Part shown: positions 27,055 to 36,024 of the stretch, in pieces
How the letters are laid out: the number at the start of each line of letters is the position of its first letter
Position numbering within the stretch: the stretch's first letter is position 1
Source: Nafulsella turpanensis ZLM-10
GTDB taxonomy: Bacteria > Bacteroidota > Bacteroidia > Cytophagales > Cyclobacteriaceae
DNA: 64,000 nucleotides
Assembly (NCBI RefSeq): GCF_000346615.1
Contig: NZ_ANNU01000015.1
Coordinates: forward strand, 1-64,000
Direction of reading: 5' to 3'
Position numbers and translations under genes: made by a program
The notes under the pieces: model-generated
What the model was told of the DNA's origin: nothing
What the model saw: the letters and a program-made list of their open reading frames with translations, nothing else
The model's database searches: none

Positions 27055-27447
27055 AATTGGCAGGAGGGGTAAATTCGGTGAATGGTTCAATAAAGCAAAA
27101 ACCGGCACCTGGTAAAAAGGGCCGTTTTTTCTTGTTAGAAGACCTGCGGTCTTTTTCCCTGGAAAGCCGGATTCAATGATAAGCTCATTCCGGTAGGATA
27201 TACTTATAGAGATGAATTTTACCAGTTGTTAAAAAGGGAAAAGCGAATCCTTTAAACTTCCCACTCTAAGGGATCGACACCCAGCATAATTTTATGCCCT
27301 TGGGCACCTCTAAAAATTATTTACTGCCTTACCATAGCTTTACAGCCACTTTTTACCTAAAATTATACCATTGTCAGATGGTCCCGGCCTAACAACAAGG
27401 AGCCATTTGAAAGCCGATGTATCAGACTGCCATATCTTTAAAAGTAA
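27055..27447. other. Intergenic region after the oxidase subunit gene
   Basis: These 393 bases contain a likely terminator at 27101-27132. Beyond that I see no gene, RNA or clear promoter. Confidence 0.4.
27101..27132 (+). terminator. Possible terminator of the oxidase subunit gene
   Basis: CGGC-a-CC (27103-27109) pairs with GGGCCG (27119-27124), leaving one bulged base and a 9-base loop, and six Ts follow. It is 50 bases past the stop codon. The stem is short and imperfect. Confidence 0.5.
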
Positions 27448-28320
27448 ATGAACAGCACCTCTTCCCCCACTCCCCTCTCAGGCCACTACTTTTTTATAAA
27501 TAACCGAATTGTTTCCTCCACAGAGGAGGCGCTGCAGCTAAGCGACCTCGGGCTCTTCCGGGGGTACGGCATTTTCGATTATTTCCGCACCCACGAAGGA
27601 AAGCCCTTTCTGATGCGGCAGTATTTGCAGCGCTTCAGACGTTCAGGCAAAGACCTCCGGCTGGAGCTTAATCTTTCAGATGAAGAATTGGAAGCTACTA
27701 TTCTGGAGCTGATTAAACTTAATGGCCGGTCGGAAAGTGGTGTCAGGCTCCTGCTTACCGGTGGCTATTCCGAAAATACTTTTACCCCTTCAACACCTAA
27801 TCTTATCATTCGGATCGAGAAATCGGTACTGCCCGACGAGCGCAGTTATACCGAGGGAGTAAAGCTCATCAGTACAGAATACCTGCGCGATATGCCGGAG
27901 GTAAAAACTACCAATTACCTGAAAGCGGTAAGAGAGTGGCCGGCAGTGGAGGCGGCTGGTGCCACAGAACTGCTTTACCACTGGAATGGTGAATGGCTGG
28001 AGTGCAGCCGCAGCAATTTTTTCGTTGTGGTAAAAGGAGTACTCATAACAGCTCCCCTGCCTAAAGTGCTGGCAGGTGTTACCCGTGGCGAGACACTTCG
28101 GATAGCACGAGAATCAGGTATTCCGGTAAAGGAAGAAAGCCTGCCGCTTGCCATTTTACCGGAGGCGGAGGAGGCATTTATTACCGGAACGACCAAGCGA
28201 ATTATGCCGGTGGTGCAGGTCGATGGCCAGCAGATTGGCAACGGAAAGCCCGGGCCCGTTAGCAAAAGGCTACTGCAGGAATGGCAGCTGCTCGAAACCA
28301 GGAACAGCCGCGAATACTGA
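27448..28320 (+). CDS. Class IV aminotransferase (branched-chain aminotransferase / aminodeoxychorismate lyase type)
   Basis: This 290-residue PLP enzyme is of fold type IV. The N-terminal phrase LSDLGLFRGYGIFDYFRT matches the family. The PLP-binding lysine lies in VKTTNYLKAVRE (about residue 152), and the cofactor-phosphate loop is in ECSRSNFFVVV (about 190-200) and AGVTRGETLRIARE (about 212-225). The EAFITGTTKRIMPVV strand closes the domain. Specificity (branched-chain amino acid, D-amino acid or aminodeoxychorismate) cannot be decided by eye, and the short form fits pabC-like and ilvE-like proteins equally. It is encoded alone, upstream of an SDR gene. Confidence 0.85.
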   Translation: MNSTSSPTPLSGHYFFINNRIVSSTEEALQLSDLGLFRGYGIFDYFRTHEGKPFLMRQYLQRFRRSGKDLRLELNLSDEELEATILELIKLNGRSESGVRLLLTGGYSENTFTPSTPNLIIRIEKSVLPDERSYTEGVKLISTEYLRDMPEVKTTNYLKAVREWPAVEAAGATELLYHWNGEWLECSRSNFFVVVKGVLITAPLPKVLAGVTRGETLRIARESGIPVKEESLPLAILPEAEEAFITGTTKRIMPVVQVDGQQIGNGKPGPVSKRLLQEWQLLETRNSREY

Positions 28321-28440
28321 ACAAAAGTGGCTGGCAAAGCTTATTTTCGGAGGCGGAGGGAAGAAGCTTTTTTGCACAGGACATTTTTAATGATAATTAT
28401 GGTTGTCCGAAACAGAAAGAAGATAAGAGTTGTGCTGTTT

Positions 28441-28480
28441 TTATAAGCGTAGAGAAATCTTTATAAGCGTAGAGAAATCT
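28441..28480. repeat. Perfect 20-base tandem duplication
   Basis: The unit beginning ttataagcgtagagaaat occurs twice without change, at 28441-28460 and 28461-28480, in the gap ahead of the SDR gene. It looks like a recent slippage or duplication event. It also brings two copies of an AT-rich TTATAAG motif near the SDR promoter region. Confidence 0.9.
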
Positions 28481-28535
28481 TTATTTTTCCCTTCTGTTCA
28501 ATTAAACCTGATACCTAAAGAAGAAAAGTATACCT

Positions 28536-29294
28536 ATGGAAATTTCCCTTCGAAACAAGAATATTTTACTGACAGGAGCCAGCCGCGGAATCGGAAGGGC
28601 GGCAGCCGAGGCTCTGGCTGCCAGTGGCGCCCGGGTAGCCGTACATTACAACAGCAATAAAGAAGCGGCAGAGGCCCTGGTAAAACGAATTGGTAATAAC
28701 AGTAAAGCCTTTGGGGCCGATTTAGGTACCGGCGAAGGGCCATTGCAGCTGTGGGAGGCAGTACGGGAAGGTTTTGGTACCATCGATGTGCTCATTAACA
28801 ATGCCGGTGTGGCCATTAGCAGCCCGATTGATAAAAACGATGAAGAATGGCTGCACGACTGGGGCCACACCATGATGGTGAACTTAAACGCTACGGCTAT
28901 TCTATGTAAAAAAGCCGTGGAACATTTTAAGAGCCGCGGTGGAGGACGCATTATCAATATCAGCAGCCGCGCAGCCTTTAGAGGAGATACCGCCGAATAT
29001 ATGGCTTACGCTTCCAGCAAAGGAGGAATGGTATCCCTGACCCGCAGTATTGCAAGAGCATTTGGAAAAGAGGGTATCGTTGCTTTTAATATTGCCCCTG
29101 GCTTTACACGCACCGATATGGCCCAGGATTTTATCGACCAGTATGGAGAAGGTTATGCCCTTAATGACATTGCCCTGAACCGGCTTACCCGGCCCGAAGA
29201 TATTGCCCCGACCCTGGTATTTTTAGCGGCCGGTATGGCCGACCATGCAACAGGAGCCACTATCGACCTAAATGCCGGCAGTTATGTACACTAA
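28536..29294 (+). CDS. Short-chain dehydrogenase/reductase (FabG-like)
   Basis: This 252-residue NAD(P)-dependent Rossmann oxidoreductase has the cofactor motif TGASRGIGRAAAEAL (about 11-25), the NNAG motif (about 87-90), the catalytic Ser in INISSRAAF (about 140), and the Tyr-x3-Lys pair in AYASSKGGMVSL (about 154-158). It ends GATIDLNAGSYVH. The fold and length match 3-oxoacyl-ACP reductase-like SDRs. With no fatty acid synthesis genes adjacent, the true substrate is uncertain. It is followed 61 bases later by a membrane protein gene on the same strand. Confidence 0.88.
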   Translation: MEISLRNKNILLTGASRGIGRAAAEALAASGARVAVHYNSNKEAAEALVKRIGNNSKAFGADLGTGEGPLQLWEAVREGFGTIDVLINNAGVAISSPIDKNDEEWLHDWGHTMMVNLNATAILCKKAVEHFKSRGGGRIINISSRAAFRGDTAEYMAYASSKGGMVSLTRSIARAFGKEGIVAFNIAPGFTRTDMAQDFIDQYGEGYALNDIALNRLTRPEDIAPTLVFLAAGMADHATGATIDLNAGSYVH

Positions 29295-29355
29295 GGCAGG
29301 ATGAAAACTTTTAGGCCTGAAAAGGCTTATATAGGTAATTTAATTCCTGATACTT

Positions 29356-29904
29356 ATGAGCTCCTCCCCCCAGGCACTTTTCTTTGAAAAGCAGCGGTAC
29401 AATCTTCGTTGGCTGTGGCTAATCTACATCATGCTTGGCGCTCCTTTGCTGCTAATGGTCATTTACAGTTCTTACGGACAGCTGTTTGTAACAGATCCTT
29501 ACTATAGCCGGCCGGAGGCCTCCCAGTGGGTACTGTACAGCCTAAACAGCGCTACCCTGCTGTTGCTGTTAGCCGCCCCATTTCTGATCCATTCGCTCGT
29601 ACTGAAGATATGGATATATCCTGAACTGGTACGGGTAAAGCTGGGTGTTTGGTACAGGCGGGAAATAAGTCTAGAAGATATTCAGGAGGTAGAAGCGCTC
29701 ACTTTCGACCCTGTCCGGCAGTTTACCGAACGGGTAAGGCAAAAGCGGGCATGGCTGGAAAAGAAGCAAAACACCTACAGTGTACGCGGCCGGCGAGCTG
29801 TTAAGCTGGTACTGAAAAATGGCATGGAGGTACTACTGGGTACCCAGCGGCCGGAGGAAATGGAAAAAATATTAAAACCATTAGTACAGGAACAGCGGAC
29901 TTAG
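29356..29904 (+). CDS. Membrane protein with PH-like C-terminal domain (DUF6141-like)
   Basis: The protein has 182 residues. FFEKQRYNLRWLWLIYIMLG opens the first membrane helix (about 16-37), and a second spans about 68-90. The C-terminal half (IWIYPELVRVKLGVWYRREI, VKLVLKNGMEVLLGTQRPEEM) resembles a bacterial PH domain with a membrane anchor, as in the DUF6141 family. That comparison is from memory and is only moderate. The function is unknown. It is convergent with the lipoprotein gene at 29921. Confidence 0.65.
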   Translation: MSSSPQALFFEKQRYNLRWLWLIYIMLGAPLLLMVIYSSYGQLFVTDPYYSRPEASQWVLYSLNSATLLLLLAAPFLIHSLVLKIWIYPELVRVKLGVWYRREISLEDIQEVEALTFDPVRQFTERVRQKRAWLEKKQNTYSVRGRRAVKLVLKNGMEVLLGTQRPEEMEKILKPLVQEQRT

Positions 29905-29920
29905 CTGTTACAGGGGCAGC

Positions 29921-30517
29921 TTACATAGCATTGACCAGCTCCCGGCGGGATAGAAGAATACTCCAGACACCTATGAGTGCCTTTGCCTGGGGATTATCTT
30001 CAGTGAAATCAGAATCAGGCAGACCCGCTGCCGGTAAAGAAAACGGCTGGGTGTACAGGAAATAAGGCTGCCCCATCGGCTGTACATTATCTTCGAGTGC
30101 TATGTTATTTTCCTGGTTATACTGGTAGGCCTCGAGTAACTGTTTTTCCAATTCTTCCCGGTTGTCGGAAGGGCTTGCCATTTCTATTGGGAGCAGGCGA
30201 ATGTCGGCCTGATATGCTTTGGAGAGCGAATCGGTAATGGAGCGAATAATGGGATTTTGAAGGGCCTGCGAAGGGGTAATTCCCTGCTCCTGGATCAGCC
30301 GCTGTAGGTGCGAGCTTAACTGGTTTTGGGCTTCATTGGTAATCGTGCGTCCTGTTTTAAAGGCATGGGCGGTAATTTGCGCTTCGGTAAGCCTTTTGGG
30401 CTCCCGGTTTTCCATTTCTTCCAGTAGTGCATCCCGCTTAAAACGCTGCTGGCTGCCCGGTTCACAGGCAGCCAGCAAAAGACAAATCAGTATCCCATAA
30501 GGATATTTATTATTCAT
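29921..30517 (-). CDS. Hypothetical lipoprotein, possibly DUF3365/Tll0287-like
   Basis: The ATG at 30517 gives 198 residues with a lipoprotein signal ending LLAAC (Cys at about 18). The longer frame to 30568 adds a non-signal leader that overlaps the upstream receptor gene. The body is helical and acidic (LTEAQITAHAFKTGRTITNEAQNQ split here), and ends with a conserved-looking ALIGVWSILLSRRELV. The helical part recalls the Tll0287/DUF3365 sensor fold, but the CxxCH heme site of that family is absent. It lies 7 bases after the HAMP-GAF receptor gene and is surely cotranscribed, so it may be an outer-membrane partner of that receptor. Confidence 0.7.
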   Translation of the reverse strand: MNNKYPYGILICLLLAACEPGSQQRFKRDALLEEMENREPKRLTEAQITAHAFKTGRTITNEAQNQLSSHLQRLIQEQGITPSQALQNPIIRSITDSLSKAYQADIRLLPIEMASPSDNREELEKQLLEAYQYNQENNIALEDNVQPMGQPYFLYTQPFSLPAAGLPDSDFTEDNPQAKALIGVWSILLSRRELVNAM

Positions 30518-30524
30518 GATCCAG

Positions 30525-32456
30525 TTATGTGCCCAGGTTCTCAATGATTTCCGAAATGTTGGAGGCAAATATCAGGTATTTAACGCTCTGGAACACCGGA
30601 TCTTCTAATTTACCGGCAGAAATTTTGGCAATCACTTCTTTTCCTTTTTTGTTTTTCAGGTGGAGAACACCGGTCCATGACAGATTTTCTTCCAGAGCCG
30701 CTTTAATTTCAGTTAGCTGCCATTCCGATAAAATAAGGGAGGAGAAAGGAACATTCTGGAGTTCGCCTTCGCTGTACCCCAGAGTCTGGCAGGCGAGCCT
30801 GTTGGCTACAGTTATTTTAAACTGGCTGTTCATTTCAAACATCATATTGGTATTGCTGATGATGCTTTCCTTTTCCTGGGTGTCGTGCTGTGCACGCTGC
30901 ATCTCTTCCTGTGTAGCCTGCAGCTCTTCCATGTTCTGGCGCATTTCCTCTTCCTGTGCACGCATTTGCTCGGTAAGCTCTGTCGATTCTTCGAGCAGCT
31001 TTTGGGTGCGTTCATTAATTTTTACGGAAGACAAGGTAGAAGCAATACTTTCGGCCATTTTCTCGATAAAATCAATTTCATGCCTGGCAAAAAGGTTGAA
31101 GGAGGCAATTTCAAGAAGGCCATATACCTCGTCGTTTACCTTTAGCGGCACAATAAGGATGCTGCTGGGGTTGGCTTCGCCAAGACCGGAAGTAATGGTA
31201 ATGTAATTATCCGGAATGTCGGTGAGGTAAATAGTATCCTGCTCCAGCCATGCCTGCCCGGTTAAACCATCGCCTGGATATACCTTCTGCTCGAGGTACT
31301 TTTTCTTATCCCATGCATAGCAGGCGGCCATTTCCAGGTACTTATCATTTTCATTTTCGTCGTTCACAATGTAAAGTCCGCCCTGGTTGGCTTTAACATA
31401 TTTTACCAGGTTAGAAATGATAATGTCGCTGAGGGTACTGATGTTGTCGTTGTTCTTGCGCAGGATATCACCAAATTTAGCAAGACCTTCGGTGGCCCAG
31501 CTGCGGCGCTTATCTTCTTCGGCCACCTTTTCCAGGTTGTTGCGCATTTCGATGAGTGAGTTACCCAGTACATCTTCCTTGCTCAGAGGCTGGTAATCGG
31601 CCTGGTAATTTCCTTTACCAATGTTTTCGGCAAAGGAAGAGGTGGAACGCAGGCCACTTACCAGTTTTTCAACAGCTTCGGCCATTTCGCCAATTTCATC
31701 GCGGCTAAACTTGAGGCTTTTTTCTTCGGGCAGTATACCAAGTCCCAGCTTTTGCACTACATCTTTTATAGTAGCAATAGGCCGGGTAATAGAGCGGGTA
31801 ATATACAGGGCTACGGCGATACCAATAACAATAACGGCAATTCCTAAAACAATGGTAAAGCGGCTTAACTGTTCAAAGGCAGCAATCTGGGCCATGTCGG
31901 CCTCATTTTTTTCCTCCACTTTAGCTTTTGCCAGGGCCTCCAGCCGCTGTTCCACCGCATCGAGCTGAGGTAGAATAAGGCTCGAAAGGTTATCTTCGGC
32001 AAGGAACTTAATCATTGAGTCTTCATAATCCTCGAAGGAGGTGAGTCGGTTCATAATCTCATCCTTCTGGGTTTTAAGGGCAATATCAAAGCTGTGGAGG
32101 ATAGAGTCCATTTCTGCCTGCTGCTTTGGGTTAGCCCACTTTGTTGAAAGATCTTCGAGTTCGGTACGTAAGGCCGGATAATTGTAGCGGTGGAGCGAAT
32201 CGAGCTTGGCCTGGTCGGCAGTATTACCAAACATGTACACCCAGTTGGTAATCAGCATTTTTGAGCGGGTTACCATGTGGCGGAACTCGTTGAGCGTATT
32301 TACTGAAGGGTCCACTACCTCCCTGTTCTGCCGGATAGCCTGATCGCTGTTGTCAATGGTAAAGATGCTGTAGGTAGCGTTTGCAGCAAAAATGGTTATC
32401 AGGATGGAAAACCCGAGCAATATTTTATTACCAATGGTAAATCGCCTGTTCTTCAT
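30525..32456 (-). CDS. Membrane receptor with HAMP, GAF and PAS domains, no output domain
   Basis: The protein has 643 residues. A first membrane helix (about 9-28) leads to an extracytoplasmic four-helix sensor (30-190). A second helix (about 200-222) joins a HAMP domain (ITRSITRPIATIKDVV, about 220-275). A GAF domain follows (about 335-480: YVKANQGGLYIVND, GLTGQAWLEQDTIYL, VYGLLEIASFNLF), then a Gln/Glu-rich coiled coil (490-540) and a C-terminal PAS domain (545-640). No histidine kinase, GGDEF or methyl-accepting domain is present. Signals probably pass to a partner protein. The gene sits between a YfiR-family gene and a lipoprotein gene, recalling the YfiBNR arrangement. Confidence 0.88.
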   Translation of the reverse strand: MKNRRFTIGNKILLGFSILITIFAANATYSIFTIDNSDQAIRQNREVVDPSVNTLNEFRHMVTRSKMLITNWVYMFGNTADQAKLDSLHRYNYPALRTELEDLSTKWANPKQQAEMDSILHSFDIALKTQKDEIMNRLTSFEDYEDSMIKFLAEDNLSSLILPQLDAVEQRLEALAKAKVEEKNEADMAQIAAFEQLSRFTIVLGIAVIVIGIAVALYITRSITRPIATIKDVVQKLGLGILPEEKSLKFSRDEIGEMAEAVEKLVSGLRSTSSFAENIGKGNYQADYQPLSKEDVLGNSLIEMRNNLEKVAEEDKRRSWATEGLAKFGDILRKNNDNISTLSDIIISNLVKYVKANQGGLYIVNDENENDKYLEMAACYAWDKKKYLEQKVYPGDGLTGQAWLEQDTIYLTDIPDNYITITSGLGEANPSSILIVPLKVNDEVYGLLEIASFNLFARHEIDFIEKMAESIASTLSSVKINERTQKLLEESTELTEQMRAQEEEMRQNMEELQATQEEMQRAQHDTQEKESIISNTNMMFEMNSQFKITVANRLACQTLGYSEGELQNVPFSSLILSEWQLTEIKAALEENLSWTGVLHLKNKKGKEVIAKISAGKLEDPVFQSVKYLIFASNISEIIENLGT

Positions 32457-32524
32457 GTCGAAATGGGACTATGATATACTAAATAAGAAAAACTAATGAA
32501 TAAATATAATGGTACGATGGCAGG

Positions 32525-32581
32525 AAATAAAAAAGGTTGCCTGGCAATCCATGTAAGGTATCTTGCTTTTCGGCAACCTTT
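32525..32581 (-). terminator. Hairpin terminator or attenuator between yfiR-like gene and receptor gene
   Basis: A perfect 10-base inverted repeat (32532-32541 and 32572-32581, arms AAAGGTTGCC/GGCAACCTTT) encloses a 30-base loop. Read on the minus strand it is followed by a run of Ts (complement of 32525-32534). It lies 43 bases past the yfiR-like stop. It may set a lower level of the downstream receptor rather than separate the units fully. Confidence 0.75.
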
Positions 32582-32623
32582 AATCTTAAATCCTTTTCGG
32601 TATAGCTGAAAATTAGCTCCTTC

Positions 32624-33157
32624 TTAAATTTTGGTGTAAATTTTATGAGCAAATTTGGTAAGCTCTCCCGAAATTTTCAGATTCCGTAAATCGGTCGAAG
32701 CCTGATTAATTTCGAAGTTCCAGCGGCCATTATTAACAATAAAGTTAATATCGCTTCCTTCTTTGCCTAATCCATCCTTTTCGCTAATAATGAGCGTTGG
32801 CTGGTTGGCGAGTTGAGTCCGTAGCGCGGCCAGTTCCTTACTTTTAGACTCTGGCAGGAACAGCATATGGCAGTGGGCTACCTCAGCCGGGCTGTTAAAA
32901 GTTTTTACTACAATCGGTTTTCCGCTTACCGACTTAGACTCTGCCATCTTCTTCAGATGTTCGGTAATGCCGGAATTGCCTAGTACACCAATGACAAATT
33001 CATTTCCAACCGAGGTTTCAGGCCACTTTATATATTTGGTAAAGTTGTAAATGAATACCGTATGGAACTTGTAATCAACCTGCTGTGCCTGCGCTGCGTT
33101 TGTACCCATCATCAGGAAAACTGTAAATAATACAACAACGTGGTACGTCTTTCTCAT
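32624..33157 (-). CDS. YfiR family protein (DUF4154)
   Basis: The ATG at 33157 gives 177 residues with a clear signal peptide (hydrophobic about 5-17, ending AAQAQQ). The frame to 33223 adds an unlikely leader. The YfiR/DUF4154 core follows: YKFHTVFIYNFTKYIKWPE, FVIGVLGNSGITEHLKKMA, CHMLFLPESKSKEL, TLIISEKDGLGKEGSDINFI and NLKISGELTKFAHKI. In Pseudomonas YfiR is a periplasmic inhibitor of the diguanylate cyclase YfiN. Here the adjacent HAMP receptor (167 bases downstream) lacks a cyclase, so the partner relation is inferred from gene order. Confidence 0.9.
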   Translation of the reverse strand: MRKTYHVVVLFTVFLMMGTNAAQAQQVDYKFHTVFIYNFTKYIKWPETSVGNEFVIGVLGNSGITEHLKKMAESKSVSGKPIVVKTFNSPAEVAHCHMLFLPESKSKELAALRTQLANQPTLIISEKDGLGKEGSDINFIVNNGRWNFEINQASTDLRNLKISGELTKFAHKIYTKI

Positions 33158-33502
33158 ATAGCAATGTTTGTTCTTAATAAATAAATGATACTGCAAACAT
33201 AGCTGTTGATTCATCAATTTCATGTAGCATTACAGGCTATACCTTAATTGCGTAATGTTTTAATTCTTTTACAAAGAAAATCAGGCTTTTATAAAACATC
33301 GTGCAGGAATACAATTTTAATATGGTGCAGGCTGTTGAGGATCTAATTCCGGATCTTTTACCTCCAGAGTATCCTGTTTTTGAGTCGTCGCAGGGGCTTC
33401 CATGGCAAAAGCAGGAATGAAAGAAGGAAATACTAAATTATTGTACAGGAATACACAATTGAGCCATGGTTTTGTTAGTTTTGTGCTGAAATTACTGAGA
33501 GT
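33158..33502. other. Divergent intergenic region upstream of prfA
   Basis: These 345 bases lie between the YfiR-like gene and prfA. A TAGTTTTG box at 33477-33484 fits the Bacteroidota -7 consensus for prfA, but the nearest TTG (33460-33462) is only 14 bases upstream instead of 19. No RNA gene is seen. Confidence 0.4.
33477..33484 (+). promoter_or_regulatory. Possible -7 box of the prfA promoter
   Basis: TAGTTTTG matches TAnnTTTG and ends 18 bases before the prfA start codon. The -33 spacing is non-standard, so this is tentative. Confidence 0.35.
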
Positions 33503-34588
33503 ATGAAAGATAAATTAGATGCCATAAAACATCGTTTCGAAGAAGTTGCGCAATTAATTGTACAGCCCGAGGCGATGGCCGATATGCAGCAGTATTCCAA
33601 GCTAAGCAAGGAATATAAAGACCTGGAAAAGATCGTGCAGAAGTACGAGGAATATAAGCTGGTAACCGCCAATATTAAAAATGCCAAGGAAATTCTTTCG
33701 AACGAAAAAGACCCCGAGTTCCGCGAAATGGCGAAGCTGGAACTGGATGAGCTTTATCCGCAGGAAGAAGCGTTGGAAGATGAGCTTAAGCAAATGATGA
33801 TTCCTAAAGACCCGAACGACTCTAAAAATGCAATTCTGGAGATCCGTGCGGGTGCCGGTGGCGATGAAGCTGCTATTTTTGCCGGTGACCTCTTTAGAAT
33901 GTACCAGCGTTTTGCCGAAAAGCAGGGCTGGAAAATGGAAGTACTCGACCTTACGGAGGGAACATCCGGCGGGTATAAAGAAATAATTTCTACCCTTAGC
34001 GGCCCCGAGGTATATGGTATGATGAAGTTCGAGTCGGGCGTACACCGTGTGCAGCGGGTACCGGCTACCGAAACCCAGGGCAGGGTCCATACTTCTGCCG
34101 CCACCGTAGCCGTACTCCCCGAAATGGAAGAGGTAGAGGTAGATGTTAACATGAACGACATCCGCAAAGATACTTTCTGTTCCAGCGGGCCAGGCGGGCA
34201 GTCGGTAAACACCACCTACTCAGCCGTACGCCTTACCCACCTTCCTACCGGAATGGTGGTAAGCTGCCAGGATGAGAAATCGCAGATCAAGAACTTCGAG
34301 AAGGCACTGAAAGTACTCCGCTCCCGCCTGTATGAAATTGAGCTGCAAAGGCATAACGACGAAGTGGGTGCCCAGCGTCGCTCCATGGTAGGAAGCGGCG
34401 ACCGTTCCGATAAAATTCGTACCTACAACTACCCGCAGGGCCGGGTAACCGACCACCGTATTGGCTATTCAGTTCATAACCTGCCTACCGTAATGGATGG
34501 AGAAATTGGCGATTTTATTGAAGAACTTCGTATTGCCGAAAATGCCACTAAACTAAAAGATGGTGGCAGTACTGAAAAGGCGAGATAA
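33503..34588 (+). CDS. prfA: Peptide chain release factor 1
   Basis: This 361-residue class I release factor acts at UAG and UAA stop codons in the ribosomal A site. The stop-codon recognition loop of RF1 type is present (VPATETQGRVHTS, about 187-199), and the GGQ peptidyl-hydrolysis motif lies in SSGPGGQSVNTTYSAVR (about 225-241). The N-terminal helical domain and the GAGGDEAAIFAGDLFRMYQRF segment (about 117-137) are normal. The length is typical. In other bacteria prmC often follows, but here a lipoprotein gene follows 29 bases later. Confidence 0.97.
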   Translation: MKDKLDAIKHRFEEVAQLIVQPEAMADMQQYSKLSKEYKDLEKIVQKYEEYKLVTANIKNAKEILSNEKDPEFREMAKLELDELYPQEEALEDELKQMMIPKDPNDSKNAILEIRAGAGGDEAAIFAGDLFRMYQRFAEKQGWKMEVLDLTEGTSGGYKEIISTLSGPEVYGMMKFESGVHRVQRVPATETQGRVHTSAATVAVLPEMEEVEVDVNMNDIRKDTFCSSGPGGQSVNTTYSAVRLTHLPTGMVVSCQDEKSQIKNFEKALKVLRSRLYEIELQRHNDEVGAQRRSMVGSGDRSDKIRTYNYPQGRVTDHRIGYSVHNLPTVMDGEIGDFIEELRIAENATKLKDGGSTEKAR

Positions 34589-34617
34589 AGCGTTACCGAG
34601 GTAAACGTACCCTAAAG

Positions 34618-36024
34618 GTGAAACAACTGCTTCTTTTATGTATGCTGAGCACAGCCCTTTTCTGGGCCTGCCAGCCGGAAGATGAAATTCTGGCCGGGGA
34701 AGCAGTAAGGCTGCAGTTTGAGCAGGATAGCATACTATTCGACACCATTTTTACTACCGAGCAAAGTATTACCCACCGTTTCAGGGTGTATAATCCTTCA
34801 GAAAAATCGGTATTGATAGAGCAGATTGCCCTTTCCGGTGGAGCCCAGTCGCCCTATACCCTCTATGTAAACGGGCAGCCAGGTGCTGCTTTTGGAGACC
34901 AGCTGCTGCTGGCGGGCGATAGCCTTTTGCTGTTGCTGGAAGCCACCCTCCCTGAAACATCTGATACCCTGCCCTACCTTGCCAGCGATGAGCTGGTGTT
35001 CATGAACAAAGGCCTCAGGCAGGAGGTGGCAGTGGTTGGCTACGGGCAAAATGCCCTCTTTGTCAGCGATACAGTGGTGGCCTGCAATGCGGTGTGGGAT
35101 AGTCCCCTGCCCTATGTGATAGAAAATTCCCTGCTGGTCGATTCGCTCTGTACCCTTCAAATTAAAAAAGGCAGCCGGCTATACTTTAAGCCCGATGCCT
35201 ACCTGTATATAAAAGGAACTCTTGTAGCGGAAGGTGACAGTGCAGAAGGGGAACGAATTCTTTTCCGCAACCAGCGGCTCGATCCTTATTACGAGAACCA
35301 GCCGGGGCAGTGGGGCGGCCTCATCTTTCTGCCCGGCAGCAGCGGCAATCGGCTGTCGTACTGCGATATTCGAAATGCTGAATACGGCATTTACCTTGGC
35401 ACACCAGATGAGGATGCAATACCTGACCTGGAGCTGGCAAGCTGCCGCATCGAAAATACGCTCGAAGCCGGCATTGTTGCCTATACCTCCGATTTGCTGG
35501 CCGTAAATACCCTTGTTAATACCTCTGTACAGCTGACAGTGGCCAATATGGCGGGCGGAAATTATACCTACAGGCATTGCACCTTTGCCAACTATTTCTC
35601 TCAGCGCGAAAACTACCCGGTGCTCCTCTTATCTGATAATGTAGTACTGGCCGATGGCTCTGTACTGACCGAACCCCTGCAGGTGCTCATGGAAAATTCA
35701 ATCGTGTGGGGAAATATTACGGGAGGCGAAGAGCTGGTGGTCGATAACAGCGGAACAGCCGATATAGAGCTTGAATTCCGGCATAATCTTTTGCGCACGA
35801 CCGATGCTGCTTTTAATGAAAAAGAAAATATTTTAGGTTCCGACCGCCACCTGCCGGGCTTCCGAAATATTGAACTGTATGATTACCGGCCCGATTCGCT
35901 CTCTCCGGCTATAGATGCAGGTGTTGTCTCCTCCATAGAACTTGACCTGGAGGGGCAGTCGCGCGACGGACAGCCCGATATGGGGGCCTACGAATATACT
36001 GAACAGGCAGAAGAAGATGAATAA
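34618..36024 (+). CDS. Lipoprotein with parallel beta-helix repeats
   Basis: The gene starts with GTG and encodes 468 residues with a lipoprotein signal ending LFWAC (Cys at about 18). The N-terminal 130 residues look like a beta-sandwich (TIFTTEQSITHRFRVYNPS). Right-handed parallel beta-helix turns follow (GQWGGLIFLPGSSGNRLSYC, IRNAEYGIYLG, SCRIENTLEAGIVAY, YRHCTFANYFS, ENSIVWGNITGGEE). The C-terminal phrase SPAIDAGVVSS...DGQPDMGAYEY is the common close of the choice-of-anchor Q/beta-helix families. It is probably surface-exposed, and no enzyme residues can be assigned. The stop overlaps the start of the YjbQ-family gene by 8 bases, so they are translationally coupled. Confidence 0.85.
   Translation: MKQLLLLCMLSTALFWACQPEDEILAGEAVRLQFEQDSILFDTIFTTEQSITHRFRVYNPSEKSVLIEQIALSGGAQSPYTLYVNGQPGAAFGDQLLLAGDSLLLLLEATLPETSDTLPYLASDELVFMNKGLRQEVAVVGYGQNALFVSDTVVACNAVWDSPLPYVIENSLLVDSLCTLQIKKGSRLYFKPDAYLYIKGTLVAEGDSAEGERILFRNQRLDPYYENQPGQWGGLIFLPGSSGNRLSYCDIRNAEYGIYLGTPDEDAIPDLELASCRIENTLEAGIVAYTSDLLAVNTLVNTSVQLTVANMAGGNYTYRHCTFANYFSQRENYPVLLLSDNVVLADGSVLTEPLQVLMENSIVWGNITGGEELVVDNSGTADIELEFRHNLLRTTDAAFNEKENILGSDRHLPGFRNIELYDYRPDSLSPAIDAGVVSSIELDLEGQSRDGQPDMGAYEYTEQAEEDE

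Noticed and set aside
35942-36016. N-terminal extension of the YjbQ-family frame
   Set aside because: It lies inside the upstream beta-helix gene in another frame and does not match the family start. The ATG at 36017 was used.
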